64,000 bases of DNA from Amycolatopsis sp. 2-15 (GTDB taxonomy: Bacteria; Actinomycetota; Actinomycetes; Mycobacteriales; Pseudonocardiaceae): contig NZ_CP127294.1 of assembly GCF_030285625.1 (NCBI RefSeq), positions 692,001-756,000 on the forward strand, written 5' to 3'. Positions 9,499 to 18,080 of the stretch are shown here, piece by piece (within the stretch, counting starts at the first letter, position 1; every line of letters starts with the position of its first letter). Under the pieces are notes generated by a model that saw only the letters and a program-made list of their open reading frames with translations, ran no database searches and was not told where the DNA came from. Made by a program: the position numbers and the translations under genes.

Positions 9499-9828
9499 CT
9501 AGGGGTGCTGGACCGGCGCGAGGGGCCGGGTGGGCTCCTCGGTGTCGGCCGGCTCTGGGGTGGGCAGTGCCGTCGCGGTCGCCGCGCGCGCCTTGCGACG
9601 CTGGCGCAGCACTCCGAGGGCCATGCCGACGATGCCCAGGGCCACGGCGACCAGCCCGACCGGGCCAAGGATGCCGAAGCCCGAGGGGGTCTCCGCACGG
9701 ACGACGCCGTCGTCGGCGAGCGCCGTGCCGCTGCCCGCGAGCAACAGGACGGCCGGCAGCACGACGAGCGTCGCCGACCGGGCCGAGCGCAGCGTGGACC
9801 GCAACAGGAGATGACCTGGGTTGCGCAC
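9499..9828 (-). CDS. Hypothetical secreted/membrane protein with signal peptide and one TM helix
   Basis: A 109-residue product from GTG 9828 (GGGAGGC upstream). It has a signal peptide (SATLVVLPAVLLLAGSGTALA), a short extracellular segment (DDGVVRAETPSG), one TM helix near residues 52-72 (ILGPVGLVAVALGIVGMALG) and a basic, then Pro/Thr-rich cytoplasmic tail. The family is not recognised. Confidence 0.65.
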   Translation of the reverse strand: MRNPGHLLLRSTLRSARSATLVVLPAVLLLAGSGTALADDGVVRAETPSGFGILGPVGLVAVALGIVGMALGVLRQRRKARAATATALPTPEPADTEEPTRPLAPVQHP

Positions 9829-10290
9829 CGGAGTGCCTCCCGCGAAGTGATGTTCCTGGCGAGATCTCTCACCCGTAAGGATGAGTCATACAGTGAGAAA
9901 ACTACCGAGCGTGTCAAGACCTGTCGGTTCTGATCAACTCGGGCGCCGAGACTAGCGCCCGACCGGGGAGTGCGGGTGACCACCCCCGAGCTGACGGTGT
10001 CACTGGTGGTCAGCGCTCTACTGCCGGTTTTTCGGGCTGCCGAGGCCGCTCGAACGGCCGTCACGACTGTCGGCTTGGTCCGGTTCCGCTCGCGCGGCGC
10101 GAGCAAAACGTGAAAAACGTTCACCCGTTCGGCGGCGACGAACTACCGAAAGCAAGTTATTCACCAACTCTGTTGGTCTGATCGCGTCTTTTTGACCTTC
10201 TCCAGACGTCGGGCTCTGGTTTTCTCTCGGGTGATTGGTCTATACCTCTGTGGTGTAGACCACTTCAGGGGCGAACAAAGGAGTGAGCCC
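9829..10290. other. 462-base intergenic region between divergent genes
   Basis: No gene was seen here. It holds the chitinase operators (separate entry) and a minus-strand TTGACA at 9912-9917, a possible -35 for the 9499-9828 gene. It also has small dyads such as GGGCGC/GCGCCC near 9941-9960 and CCAACTCTGTTGG near 10165-10177. Confidence 0.5.
10234..10264 (+). promoter_or_regulatory. Two tandem DasR (dre)-like operators before the chitinase gene
   Basis: Two copies of a TGGTCTAGACCA-like palindrome lie 15 bases apart: TTGGTCTATACCT at 10235-10247 and TGTGGTGTAGACCACT at 10249-10264. The second differs from a perfect AGTGGTCTAGACCACT site at only two positions. DasR-type GntR repressors use this sequence to control chitin and N-acetylglucosamine genes in actinomycetes. 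The second copy ends 26 bases before the ATG. Confidence 0.75.
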
Positions 10291-11010
10291 ATGTCTCTCC
10301 GAAGGATCCTCACCGCCGTCGGGATGGCCGCCGCGGCCGCGATCACGGTGCTCGTGCCGGCCACGACGGTCGCGAATGCCGCACCGGCCGCGAGCTTCGT
10401 CGTCAGCGTGTCGCAATTCAACCAGATGTTCCCGGGGCGCAACTCGTTCTACAGCTACAGTGGACTGACCGACGCACTCGGCGCGTATCCGGGCTTCGCG
10501 AATTCCGGCAGTGACACCGTGAAGAAGCAGGAAGCCGCGGCGTTCCTCGCGAACGTGAGCCACGAAACCGGTGGCCTGGTGTACATCGTGGAGCAGAACA
10601 CCGCGAACTACCCGCACTACTGCGACACCAGCCAGTCGTACGGCTGCCCGGCGGGCACCGCCGCGTACTACGGGCGCGGCCCCATCCAGCTCAGCTGGAA
10701 CTTCAACTACAAAGCCGCGGGCGACGCGCTCGGCATCGACCTGCTCGACAACCCGAACCTCGTGCAGAACGACTCGGCCGTCGCGTGGAAAACCGGCCTC
10801 TGGTACTGGAACACCCAGTCCGGCCCCGGCACCATGACCCCGCACGGCGCGATGGTCAACGGCCGCGGCTTCGGCGAGACGATCCGCAGCATCAACGGCT
10901 CCATCGAATGCAACGGCGGCAACCCCGCCCAGGTCCAGAGCCGCATCGACGCGTACCAGAAGATCACCGGCATCCTGGGCGTCGACCCGGGTGGCAACCT
11001 CAGCTGCTGA
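10291..11010 (+). CDS. Secreted chitinase, glycoside hydrolase family 19
   Basis: A 239-residue extracellular enzyme that hydrolyses beta-1,4 bonds in chitin. The signal peptide (about 1-33, ending VANAAPA) leads directly into the catalytic domain, with no carbohydrate-binding module. GH19 hallmarks are NVSHETGG (Glu92 as the likely general acid), YYGRGPIQLSWNFNY, and Cys pairs near the middle (HYCDTSQSYGC) and the end (SIECNGG...LSC). The start is ATG 10291 with AAAGGAG eight bases upstream. Two DasR-like sites upstream suggest induction by chitin breakdown products. Confidence 0.95.
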   Translation: MSLRRILTAVGMAAAAAITVLVPATTVANAAPAASFVVSVSQFNQMFPGRNSFYSYSGLTDALGAYPGFANSGSDTVKKQEAAAFLANVSHETGGLVYIVEQNTANYPHYCDTSQSYGCPAGTAAYYGRGPIQLSWNFNYKAAGDALGIDLLDNPNLVQNDSAVAWKTGLWYWNTQSGPGTMTPHGAMVNGRGFGETIRSINGSIECNGGNPAQVQSRIDAYQKITGILGVDPGGNLSC

Positions 11011-11022
11011 CGCTGGTGGGGT

Positions 11023-11065
11023 AGCAGGCAGGGCCCCTCGGTGGCGGCTGAGGGGCCCTTCTGCT
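11023..11065 (+). terminator. Terminator hairpin after the chitinase gene
   Basis: The inner stem AGGGCCCCTC/GAGGGGCCCT (11030-11039 with 11050-11059) is extended by AGCAG/CTGCT across a small internal loop. It lies just after the chitinase stop and before the convergent exonuclease gene. Confidence 0.75.
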
Positions 11066-11128
11066 TGGCAGGTAAGGAAATCAGCCCCGGCGTCGGCGCA
11101 ACCGGCGCCGGGGCCGCACTTCGACGGG

Positions 11129-11935
11129 TCAGCGCGGGAAAGGCACGTCGTAAGTCGCCGTGACCGGGGCGTGGTCGGACCAGCGTTCGGCGTAGGTGGC
11201 GGCACGTTCGACGACCACCGACTGCACCGCGTCGGCCAGGGGCGGGGTGGCGAGCTGGCAGTCGATGCGCCAGCCGGAATCGTTGTCGAAGGCCTGGCCG
11301 CGGTAGGACCACCAGGTGTAGGGGCCCGGGCCTTCGTGCAGGCGGCGCTGGACGTCGACGTAGCCGGCTTCGTCGTAGACGCGGCCGAGCCAGGCGCGTT
11401 CTTCCGGCAGGAAGCCGGAGTTCTTGTGGTTGCCCTTCCAGTTCTTCAGGTCGACGGTGTCGTAGGCGATGTTCCAGTCGCCCACCACCACGACCTCGCG
11501 CCCGGCCGCGGCGGACTTCGCACGCAGCTCGCCGAGGTAGGGCAGGAAGGCCGCCATGAAGCGCTCCTTCTCGTCCTGGCGCTCGGTGCCGACGTCGCCG
11601 CTCGGCAGGTACAGGCTCGCCACGACGACACCCGGCAGGTGCATCTCGAGGTAGCGCCCGCTGTCCTCGAATTCGGGCTCGCCGAAGCCGATGCGCACCT
11701 CGTCGGGCTCGACGCGGCTGTAGAGCGAGACACCGTTTCGCCCCTTCGCAGCCGAGGGCGCGTGGGCGGCGAACCAGCCCTCGGGTTCGACGACGTGCGC
11801 GGGCAGCTGCGCGGCCTCGGCCCGCACCTCCTGGCAGGCGACGACGTCGGCCTTCGTGGTGGCGAGCCACTCGACGAAGCCCTTCTTCACGGCGGCCCGC
11901 AGGCCGTTGACATTCACGGTGGAGACGGTCAGCAC
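11129..11935 (-). CDS. Exodeoxyribonuclease III family protein
   Basis: A 268-residue endonuclease/exonuclease/phosphatase-fold enzyme, expected to act at AP sites and 3' blocks in base excision repair. Motifs are VNGLRAAVKKGFVEWL with the family Asn near the start, CQEVRAE (metal-binding Glu), GDWNIAYDTVDLKN (Asp/Asn catalytic motif) and the C-terminal SDHAPV. GTG 11935 is chosen because it gives the normal N-terminus (LTVSTVNVNGLRAA). An upstream in-frame ATG at 11992 would overlap the divergent MBL gene. Confidence 0.93.
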   Translation of the reverse strand: MLTVSTVNVNGLRAAVKKGFVEWLATTKADVVACQEVRAEAAQLPAHVVEPEGWFAAHAPSAAKGRNGVSLYSRVEPDEVRIGFGEPEFEDSGRYLEMHLPGVVVASLYLPSGDVGTERQDEKERFMAAFLPYLGELRAKSAAAGREVVVVGDWNIAYDTVDLKNWKGNHKNSGFLPEERAWLGRVYDEAGYVDVQRRLHEGPGPYTWWSYRGQAFDNDSGWRIDCQLATPPLADAVQSVVVERAATYAERWSDHAPVTATYDVPFPR

Positions 11936-11985
11936 CCCGCGCACGCTACCCGCCGGGTCCGACAATCCTGTGCCAGACTGCGCGC

Positions 11986-12726
11986 ATGGCACGACTCACC
12001 GTGCTCGGCAGCTGCGGCGCCTGGCCCGAACCCGGCCGCGCGTGCGCGGGATTCCTTCTCTCACAAGGAAACCACCACGTCGTGCTCGATCTCGGGTACG
12101 GCGCGGCGAGCCGGCTCTTCACGCACGTCGCCGCGAAAGACCTCGACGCCGTCGTGATCACCCACGAGCACCCCGACCACCTGGCGGACCTCACGGCGCT
12201 CAGCCGCGCGTGGCACTACACCGTCGAGGACCGGCGCCTGCCGCTGCACTGCACCCCCGGCGTGCTGCGCCGCCTCGAAGCCGCCGAGCCGCGCCCGCAC
12301 CCGGCGACGATCTTCGACATCCACCCCTTCTCGCGGCCCGAAACCATCGGCCCCTGGCAGCTCACCTCCGCGCCGCTCCCCCACCACGTGCCCAACCACG
12401 GTGTGCGGCTGAGCGCGCCGCACGGCACCGTCGTGTACTCCGGCGACACCGGCCCGTCGCGGCTGCTCGTGGAGCTGGCGCGCAACGCCGACCTGCTCAT
12501 CTGCGAAGCCACCCTCCAGGGCGAGCCGCCGGACGAGCCGCGCCACCTGCTCACCGCCTCGGAGGCCGGGCGGACGGCGGCCGAAGCGGGCGTGCGGACC
12601 TTGCTGCTGACGCACTTCTGGCCCGGCGCCGACCGTTCCGGGTCCGCCGCGGAAGCCCGCCGGGAGTTCGACGGCGAGGTACTCGTCGCCGACGAAGGCC
12701 TGACCATCGAGGTTGACGCCAACTAG
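11986..12726 (+). CDS. MBL-fold metal-dependent hydrolase (RNase Z-like subgroup)
   Basis: A 246-residue metallo-beta-lactamase-fold hydrolase. The metal site motif is HEHPDH (His60, His62, Asp64, His65), followed by HHVPNHGVRL and YSGDTGPS, and a late LLTHFWPG His. It lacks the Zn-dependent exosite of true RNase Z, so the substrate is unknown; similar proteins are annotated as cyclic nucleotide-degrading or arylsulfatase-like. The gene is divergent from exonuclease III with a 50-base gap. Its TAG stop touches the operator of the next gene. Confidence 0.88.
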   Translation: MARLTVLGSCGAWPEPGRACAGFLLSQGNHHVVLDLGYGAASRLFTHVAAKDLDAVVITHEHPDHLADLTALSRAWHYTVEDRRLPLHCTPGVLRRLEAAEPRPHPATIFDIHPFSRPETIGPWQLTSAPLPHHVPNHGVRLSAPHGTVVYSGDTGPSRLLVELARNADLLICEATLQGEPPDEPRHLLTASEAGRTAAEAGVRTLLLTHFWPGADRSGSAAEARREFDGEVLVADEGLTIEVDAN

Positions 12727-12761
12727 CTAATGCAATTAGCTTTTAAGCTATGACAGTTAGC
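12726..12761 (+). promoter_or_regulatory. Paired operator-like repeats upstream of the TetR gene
   Basis: Two 15-base elements with arms GCTA and TTAGC lie exactly 21 bases apart: GCTAATGCAATTAGC (12726-12740) and GCTATGACAGTTAGC (12747-12761). The stretch is strikingly AT-rich for this genome and ends eight bases before the TetR ATG. Self-regulation by the downstream TetR protein is the simplest reading. Confidence 0.65.
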
Positions 12762-12768
12762 CAGCCCG

Positions 12769-13338
12769 ATGTCCCCTAGAGCCGGCCTCACGCCGGACGC
12801 CGTCGTCACCCTCGCCCTCGAGGTGGTGGACGCCGACGGCGCCGACGCGCTCAGCCTCGCCAAGGTCGCCGAACGCGCGGGCGTCGCCACGCCCTCGCTG
12901 TACAAGCACATCGGCGGCCTCGCCGCCCTGCGGCGACTGGTCGACCTGCGCGTGGTCGCCGAGATGACCGAAGCGTTGCGCGCCGCCGCGACCGGCCGTT
13001 CCGGTGACGACGCGATCGAGGCGCTCGCCGACGCCTACCGTGCGTACCTGCGCACCCACCCCCACCGCGTCGCCGCGCTGGAAACCGCGCCCGACGAGGG
13101 CGACGAGGAGCTCGCGAAAGCCACCCACGGCGTCGCCGAAGTCGCCTTCGCCGTGCTTCGCCCGTACGGCTTCGACTACGCGAGGACCGTGCACGCGACG
13201 CGGTGCCTGCGCGCGGCCGTCCACGGCTTCGCGAGCCTCGAAACCTCCGGCGGCTTCGGCCGGCCCGAAGACGTCGACGCCAGCTTCACGCTCCTGAAAA
13301 CGATGCTCGTCCGCGGCATCACCGACTACGCCAGCTGA
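12769..13338 (+). CDS. TetR/AcrR family transcriptional regulator
   Basis: A 189-residue repressor-type protein. The N-terminal HTH spans about residues 10-55 (ALSLAKVAERAGVATPSLYKHIGGLAALRRLV), followed by a helical ligand domain of the TetR_C_33/WHG type (residues about 75-185). No Shine-Dalgarno sequence was seen. It is followed after eight bases by a 36-residue ORF and then a membrane protein in an overlapping arrangement, which are its likely targets. Confidence 0.92.
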   Translation: MSPRAGLTPDAVVTLALEVVDADGADALSLAKVAERAGVATPSLYKHIGGLAALRRLVDLRVVAEMTEALRAAATGRSGDDAIEALADAYRAYLRTHPHRVAALETAPDEGDEELAKATHGVAEVAFAVLRPYGFDYARTVHATRCLRAAVHGFASLETSGGFGRPEDVDASFTLLKTMLVRGITDYAS

Positions 13339-13346
13339 GGAGAACC

Positions 13347-13457
13347 ATGTCCTTCGTCCTCGCCGTTCTGCTGTTCACCGTCGCGCTCGGGATCCCCGAC
13401 GCGCGGTTCCCCTGGCCGGCCAAGGCCAAGCCCGTCGAGAGCGAGGTCGCGAGATGA
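13347..13457 (+). CDS. Short membrane peptide coupled to the next gene
   Basis: A 36-residue ORF with a good Shine-Dalgarno (GAGGAG, 5 bases from the ATG). It has a single hydrophobic segment (MSFVLAVLLFTVALGIPDARF) and a basic, polar tail. Its TGA overlaps the ATG of the following membrane protein in an ATGA arrangement, so translation is coupled. No family is recognised. It may be a leader or an accessory subunit of the neighbour. Confidence 0.55.
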   Translation: MSFVLAVLLFTVALGIPDARFPWPAKAKPVESEVAR

Positions 13458-14011
13458 TCGCCGGGCACTTCGGGCTCGCCGCCGCCGTGAAAGCCGGCCG
13501 GCCCGCCATTCCCGTGTGGACGCTGATGCTGGCCACCGCGTGGCTCGACGTCGTGTTCACCCCGCTCTACCTGGCGGGCATCGAAACCATCGACCAGTCG
13601 GGCGGAACGGGCTACGGCGAGGGCGTGATCCACCCCGACTACACCCACGCGCTCGTCGGCGCGCTCGTGCTCTCGGCCCTCTTCGGCCTGGGCGCGGCGC
13701 GGTGGCTCGGCCGCAGCGCCGGCGTCACCCTCGGCGCGGTCGCGTTCTCGCACTGGCTGCTCGACCTCGTCGTGCACCGCGCCGACCTGCCGATCCTGCC
13801 GGGCAACGCGGGCGACCTGCCGACGTCCGGCTTCGGCCTGTGGCGGCTGCCGACGGTGTCGATGACCGTGGAAGTCCTGCTGCTCGTGGCCGGGATCGGC
13901 CTCTACTGGCGGGCCGCGGCGAAGCGCGACCGGCGCCAGGCGCGCACGCTGGCGCTGATCGCGGCGCTTTCAGGCGTGGTCACGGCGGCACTGGACTTCG
14001 CGGGCGTCTAG
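13454..14011 (+). CDS. Integral membrane protein, DUF457/YdjM-like
   Basis: A 185-residue protein with about five hydrophobic segments and conserved-looking polar residues between them: HFGLAAAVKAG at the start, HPDYTHALVGAL in the middle and SHWLLDLVVHRADL. This His/Asp pattern resembles membrane-bound metal-dependent hydrolases of the YdjM/DUF457 type, though the match is by eye only. It lies in a probable operon with the TetR gene and the 36-residue ORF. Confidence 0.7.
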   Translation: MIAGHFGLAAAVKAGRPAIPVWTLMLATAWLDVVFTPLYLAGIETIDQSGGTGYGEGVIHPDYTHALVGALVLSALFGLGAARWLGRSAGVTLGAVAFSHWLLDLVVHRADLPILPGNAGDLPTSGFGLWRLPTVSMTVEVLLLVAGIGLYWRAAAKRDRRQARTLALIAALSGVVTAALDFAGV

Positions 14012-14041
14012 GCCTTCAGAGGCGTCAGCGCCGAAACCCAC

Positions 14042-14356
14042 TCAGCACTTCGAACCCTCAAGCGGCTTCACGAAGCTGCTCGCCACCCACTTGTCCTTGG
14101 CGACTTCGCGAAATCCGTTCTGCTGCACCGGCATCGCATCGAACTCGGCGCCGTTGAGGTACTTGCCGACGATCTTGCCGTTGCCGTCCGGGGTTTCGCG
14201 GGCGTTGAGGACGTCGGCGGTCACCGTGACCTTGCACCCGGTCGGAGAACCCTGGGCGTCGGCTTGGCCCTTCTGGTTCAGGACGTAGATCACGATCACG
14301 GCAACGATCACACCGATGACGATCAGGGTCTTCTTCGGTATCAACCCCAGGATCAC
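14042..14356 (-). CDS. Membrane-anchored bacterial SH3-domain protein
   Basis: A 104-residue protein from GTG 14356 (GGAGGAGC upstream). There is one N-terminal TM helix (about 10-27, TLIVIGVIVAVIVIYVL), then an extracytoplasmic SH3-like domain (about 42-98) with the family pattern VTADVLNARETPDGNGKIVG and WVASSFVKPL. Such domains usually bind peptidoglycan or other wall components. Two Cys residues, near 41 and at the C-terminus, could form a disulfide. Confidence 0.85.
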   Translation of the reverse strand: MILGLIPKKTLIVIGVIVAVIVIYVLNQKGQADAQGSPTGCKVTVTADVLNARETPDGNGKIVGKYLNGAEFDAMPVQQNGFREVAKDKWVASSFVKPLEGSKC

Positions 14357-14504
14357 GGCCGCTCCTCCGTCACCAAGAACTCAGTCGCGAAAAATCCAGC
14401 TTCACCAGGGTAGACACGGAGTAGGTCCGCCCGACAGGTCCGGCCTGGCAGACCACCCGGAGGCGCCAACAGCGTCACCCTCTGGTGACAACCGGTAGTC
14501 ACGA

Positions 14505-14545
14505 CGAAGGGGCACCTCGGAAGACTCCTCCGAGGTGCCCCTTCG
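14505..14545 (-). terminator. Terminator hairpin downstream of icd
   Basis: A perfect 16-bp stem (14505-14520 with 14530-14545, arm CGAAGGGGCACCTCGG) and a 9-base loop, 47 bases past the icd stop on the minus strand. Confidence 0.85.
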
Positions 14546-14592
14546 CGGTGGCGGGAAAGGCAGTTCAGCCGGTGGCTGGTGTGGTCTCCGGA

Positions 14593-15816
14593 TCAGCCCT
14601 GGGCGATCTTCTTGGCCAGGTTCTCGTCGAGCGTCCCGAGGAACTCCTCGGTGGTCTGCCACGCCTGGTCCTTGCCGACCAGCAGCGCCAGGTCCTTCGT
14701 CATCTTGCCGCCTTCGACGGTGTCGATGACCACGCGCTCGAGGGTGTTCGAGAAGCCGATGAGCTCCGCGTTGCCGTCGAGCTTGCCTCGGTGCTCCAGG
14801 CCCCGGGTCCACGCGTAGATCGACGCGATCGGGTTCGTGGAGGTCGGCTTGCCCTGCTGGTGCTGGCGGTAGTGGCGAGTGACCGTGCCGTGAGCGGCCT
14901 CGGCCTCGACGGTCTTGCCGTCCGGCGTGCGCAGCACCGACGTCATCAGGCCGAGCGAGCCGAAGCCCTGGGCCACGGTGTCGGACTGCACGTCACCGTC
15001 GTAGTTCTTGGTGGCCCAGACGTAGCCACCCTCCCACTTGAGCGCCGCGGCGACCATGTCGTCGATGAGGCGGTGCTCGTAGGTGAGGCCCTTGGCGTCG
15101 AAGTCGGCCTTGTACTCCGCCTCGAAGATCTCCTGGAACACGTCCTTGAACATGCCGTCGTAGGCCTTGAGGATCGTGTTCTTGGTGGAGAGGTAGACCG
15201 GGTAGCCGCGGTCGAGGCCGTACTGCAGCGACGCGCGCGCGAAGTCCTCGATCGACTTGCGGTAGTTGTACATCCCCATGGCGACGCCGCCGCCCTCGGG
15301 GAAGTTGGTGACCTCGAACTCCATCGGCTGGGAGCCGTCGGCCGGGGTGTAGGTCATGGTGACCTTGCCGGGGCCGGGGACCTTGAAGTCGGTGGCCTTG
15401 TACTGGTCGCCGTGGGCGTGACGGCCGATGATGATCGGCTTGGTCCAGCCCGGTACCAGGCGCGGCACGTTCTGCATGATGATCGGCTCGCGGAAGACCA
15501 CGCCGCCGAGGATGTTGCGGATGGTGCCGTTGGGGCTCCGCCACATCTTCTTGAGGCCGAACTCCTCCACGCGCGCCTCGTCGGGCGTGATCGTGGCGCA
15601 CTTGACGCCGACGCCGTGCTTCTTGATGGCGTTGGCGGAGTCGATGGTGATCTGGTCGTCGGTGCGGTCCCGCTCCTCGATACCCAGGTCGTAGTAGTCC
15701 AGGTTGACGTCCAGGTACGGGTGGATCAGCTTGTCCTTGATGAACTGCCAGATGATGCGGGTCATCTCATCGCCGTCGAGCTCGACGACGGTGCCCTGGA
15801 CCTTGATCTTGGCCAT
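14593..15816 (-). CDS. icd: NADP-dependent isocitrate dehydrogenase (eukaryotic-type, dimeric)
   Basis: A 407-residue enzyme converting isocitrate to 2-oxoglutarate and NADPH in the TCA cycle. [23 protein letters not shown], the substrate loop [29 protein letters not shown] and the NADP-binding [16 protein letters not shown] are those of the IDH1/2-like class, not the E. coli-type or the long monomeric type. ATG 15816 is chosen; the frame is open upstream but lacks homologous sequence. It is transcribed alone and ends at a strong hairpin. Confidence 0.96.
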   Translation of the reverse strand: MAKIKVQGTVVELDGDEMTRIIWQFIKDKLIHPYLDVNLDYYDLGIEERDRTDDQITIDSANAIKKHGVGVKCATITPDEARVEEFGLKKMWRSPNGTIRNILGGVVFREPIIMQNVPRLVPGWTKPIIIGRHAHGDQYKATDFKVPGPGKVTMTYTPADGSQPMEFEVTNFPEGGGVAMGMYNYRKSIEDFARASLQYGLDRGYPVYLSTKNTILKAYDGMFKDVFQEIFEAEYKADFDAKGLTYEHRLIDDMVAAALKWEGGYVWATKNYDGDVQSDTVAQGFGSLGLMTSVLRTPDGKTVEAEAAHGTVTRHYRQHQQGKPTSTNPIASIYAWTRGLEHRGKLDGNAELIGFSNTLERVVIDTVEGGKMTKDLALLVGKDQAWQTTEEFLGTLDENLAKKIAQG

Positions 15817-16045
15817 GAGCAGCGGTGCTCCTTCCGCGGATCTTCGCGTTACTTCTTCGACTCGTCGGTAGCGGTACAAGCGTACTGCTTGCCGGAGCGG
15901 GATGGTTCCAGAAGTGGTCGGTATCAAGTCTCCACCCCTTGCTCGCGGCTCCGACGGGTGGGCACACCACGCGTTCACCGGTCGCGAAACCGGGTGAGGT
16001 CGGCCACCATCCCATCGGGGAGCCACTCATCCGGGAGGTCACGCT

Positions 16046-16531
16046 ATGTCGTATTCCGACCCGTACGCCACCTTTCAAACGCCCGTCCACGAACCGCCGC
16101 CGCCGAGCCGGGCCGTGGCGAGGGTGCTGAGCGGGCTGCTGGGCCTCGTGCTCACACCCGTGGCGCTCGGCCTGCTCGCTGCCGGCGGCTACCGGCAGCA
16201 AACGCTCATCGCGGTGATGAGCACGCGCCGCGACGCGCTCGGCATCGCGCTCCTGGCCGGTGGCGCGATCCTGCTGCTGCTGGTGGCGGCGCTAGGAGCG
16301 TGGTCCTCGTCGGGTCCGCTGCTCGGCGGGCTCGTGGGGGGCGTGCTGCCCGGCGTCGTCGCGCTGGCCATGCCGGAATGGGGCTTCGACCTGCTCGACG
16401 TGCTGCCGCACGGCGGGCTGTCGTTCGGCCTGACGACCTGGCTGTTCTCCGGCGCCCTGCTCGCCGCCGGGTTCCTGCTGGTGGGCACGGGTCTCGCGAC
16501 GACAGTGGCGCGGCGGCGGCCTGCTCGGTGA
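16046..16531 (+). CDS. Hypothetical four-helix membrane protein
   Basis: A 161-residue protein with a polar, Pro-rich N-terminus (about 1-22) and four hydrophobic segments (near 27-45, 65-85, 92-108, 128-150), ending in a basic tail. The start ATG 16046 has GGGAGGT upstream. No family is recognised. It is followed 33 bases later by the DUF2203 gene. Confidence 0.7.
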   Translation: MSYSDPYATFQTPVHEPPPPSRAVARVLSGLLGLVLTPVALGLLAAGGYRQQTLIAVMSTRRDALGIALLAGGAILLLLVAALGAWSSSGPLLGGLVGGVLPGVVALAMPEWGFDLLDVLPHGGLSFGLTTWLFSGALLAAGFLLVGTGLATTVARRRPAR

Positions 16532-16564
16532 CGCGCGACTCGAGCGCGGTGAGAACATCCTCAC

Positions 16565-16927
16565 ATGGGTCTGTTCACCGTGGCCGAGGCGCGCGCCGAG
16601 CTCTCCCGGCTGCTCCCGGTCCTCGCCGAACTCGTCCGTGTGCGCGCCGACGCCGCCGAGCTCGCCGCGTCGCTGCGCCCGGGCGGCCGCGACACCGACC
16701 TCGGCGGCCTGCCGGAGTGGAAGGCCGCGCAGGCCCGCCTCGACGAGCTGATGACCACCGTCCAGCGCACGGGCGCCGAACTGAAGGGCTTCGCGCCCCT
16801 GCTGGTCGACTTCCCGGCATCGCTGGACGGCGACGACGTCCTGCTCTGCTGGCTCGAGGGCGACCGCGAGCTGGCCTGGTACCACCGCGTCGACCTCGGC
16901 TTCGCGGGGCGCCGGCGGTTGAGCTGA
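16565..16927 (+). CDS. DUF2203 family protein
   Basis: A 120-residue soluble protein with the DUF2203 pattern: an N-terminal FTVAEARAELSRLLPVL helix, a charged central helix with DELMTTVQRTGAELKGF, and the C-terminal VDFPASLDGDDVLLCWLEGDRELAWYH. The family function is unknown. It is co-directional with the membrane protein before it and the methyltransferase after it. Confidence 0.85.
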   Translation: MGLFTVAEARAELSRLLPVLAELVRVRADAAELAASLRPGGRDTDLGGLPEWKAAQARLDELMTTVQRTGAELKGFAPLLVDFPASLDGDDVLLCWLEGDRELAWYHRVDLGFAGRRRLS

Positions 16928-16959
16928 AATTTGCTGGTCAGGGTCACTACGGTGATTTG

Positions 16960-17559
16960 GTGAGTTCAATCTTCGACGAAATGGCCGCTTCTTACGACGA
17001 CGATCCCTTCCACCCGTTGGTGGCGGACACTTTGATCTCCTTCTTGCCCTCCCACCCCGGCTTGCTGCTCGACGTGGCCACCGGGACGGGCGCCGCGGCG
17101 TTCGCTTCACTGCGGCTGTCGCCCACGGTCGTGGTCGGGGTGGACATTTCCGAGGGCATGGTGGCACTGGCCCGCGCGAAGGCTCCCGCGCTGGACCCGG
17201 CCGGGGTGATTTCCTGGCAGGTGGGTCCGGCCGTGCCGCTGCCCGTTGCCGACGCGACCGCCGACGCGGTGGTTTGCGCGTCGGCTCTGCACTTCCTGGG
17301 GGCCACCGCACTGGCCGACTGGGTGCGCGTCCTCCGCCCGGGCGGGATCGTGGCGTTCAGCATCTCGTCGTCAGCGCGCTTCGACCCGTGCGGCTCGATG
17401 TCCGACGTAATGGCGCACGACCTGCGGATTCCCGGATCTGAGGCCGAAGCCGCCGCGTTGGCCACGGACGCGGGCTTCCACTCGGCGACGGCCCAGACGG
17501 TGACCGCGCACCTCGGCGGGCGCGACCGGCTGGTGTTCGCGGTGCGCGCGGTGCGCTAG
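16960..17559 (+). CDS. Class I SAM-dependent methyltransferase
   Basis: A 199-residue Rossmann-fold methyltransferase. Motif I is LLDVATGTGAAAFA (about 37-50). The acidic ribose-binding position is in GVDISEGMVALARAKA, and the later motif is VLRPGGIVAFSIS. The start is GTG 16960. The substrate is unknown. Its TAG stop sits in a CTAG palindrome that also supplies the stop of the convergent gene. Confidence 0.88.
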   Translation: MSSIFDEMAASYDDDPFHPLVADTLISFLPSHPGLLLDVATGTGAAAFASLRLSPTVVVGVDISEGMVALARAKAPALDPAGVISWQVGPAVPLPVADATADAVVCASALHFLGATALADWVRVLRPGGIVAFSISSSARFDPCGSMSDVMAHDLRIPGSEAEAAALATDAGFHSATAQTVTAHLGGRDRLVFAVRAVR

Positions 17560-18080
17560 CGGTGGAAGTGGACCTCGCCGGTCGTGGCGGGGCCGGCCGG
17601 GCCGGAGCAGTGCAGGACGAAGGTCGTGTCGAGATCGGTGAGGGTGCCGTCGGCTGCCCGGGCCAGGTCCGTGACGGTGAAGTCGGCGGTGGCGTCGCCG
17701 GCGACGTCGTCGCACGCCTGGGTGCCGTCGGCCTGCGTGCCGCGGAAGGCGGCGAAGCCCGCGGTGGTGAGCTGCGGCTCGGTCTGGCCTCGGAACCGGG
17801 CGCCGGTGTAGGTGCCTTCGTGCAGTTGCTGGCCGGCCGGCGCGCTGAGCTCGAGGCGGGCCCAGTCCCAGCCGCCGTCGGCGTCGACCTTCACGGCACC
17901 GTCGTACTCCCAGCCGCTCAGCTGGTCCGCGCCCCACGCGGCGCTGCCGACGAACGCGTGCGCCCCGGCCTCCGACGTGTAGGTGAAGCCGTCCTGCGGA
18001 TCCGCTTGAGCCGTGGCGACGCCCGTCGTACCCACCACGCACGCCGCAGCCGCGACAACCAGCACTCGTCTCAACACCAT
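17556..18080 (-). CDS. Hypothetical secreted protein
   Basis: A 174-residue protein with a clear signal peptide (about 1-26, LVVAAAACVVGTTGVATAQA) and ATG 18080 behind GGGGAGGAAAA. The mature part is acidic and Gly/Ala/Asp-rich with two Cys (ACDDV and LHCSG) and no recognised domain; it looks beta-rich. It overlaps the convergent methyltransferase gene by four bases. Confidence 0.75.
   Translation of the reverse strand: MVLRRVLVVAAAACVVGTTGVATAQADPQDGFTYTSEAGAHAFVGSAAWGADQLSGWEYDGAVKVDADGGWDWARLELSAPAGQQLHEGTYTGARFRGQTEPQLTTAGFAAFRGTQADGTQACDDVAGDATADFTVTDLARAADGTLTDLDTTFVLHCSGPAGPATTGEVHFHR

Noticed and set aside
14485..16959. Long plus-strand open frame leading into the methyltransferase
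   Set aside because: It is antisense to icd and lacks any domain. The methyltransferase itself starts at GTG 16960.
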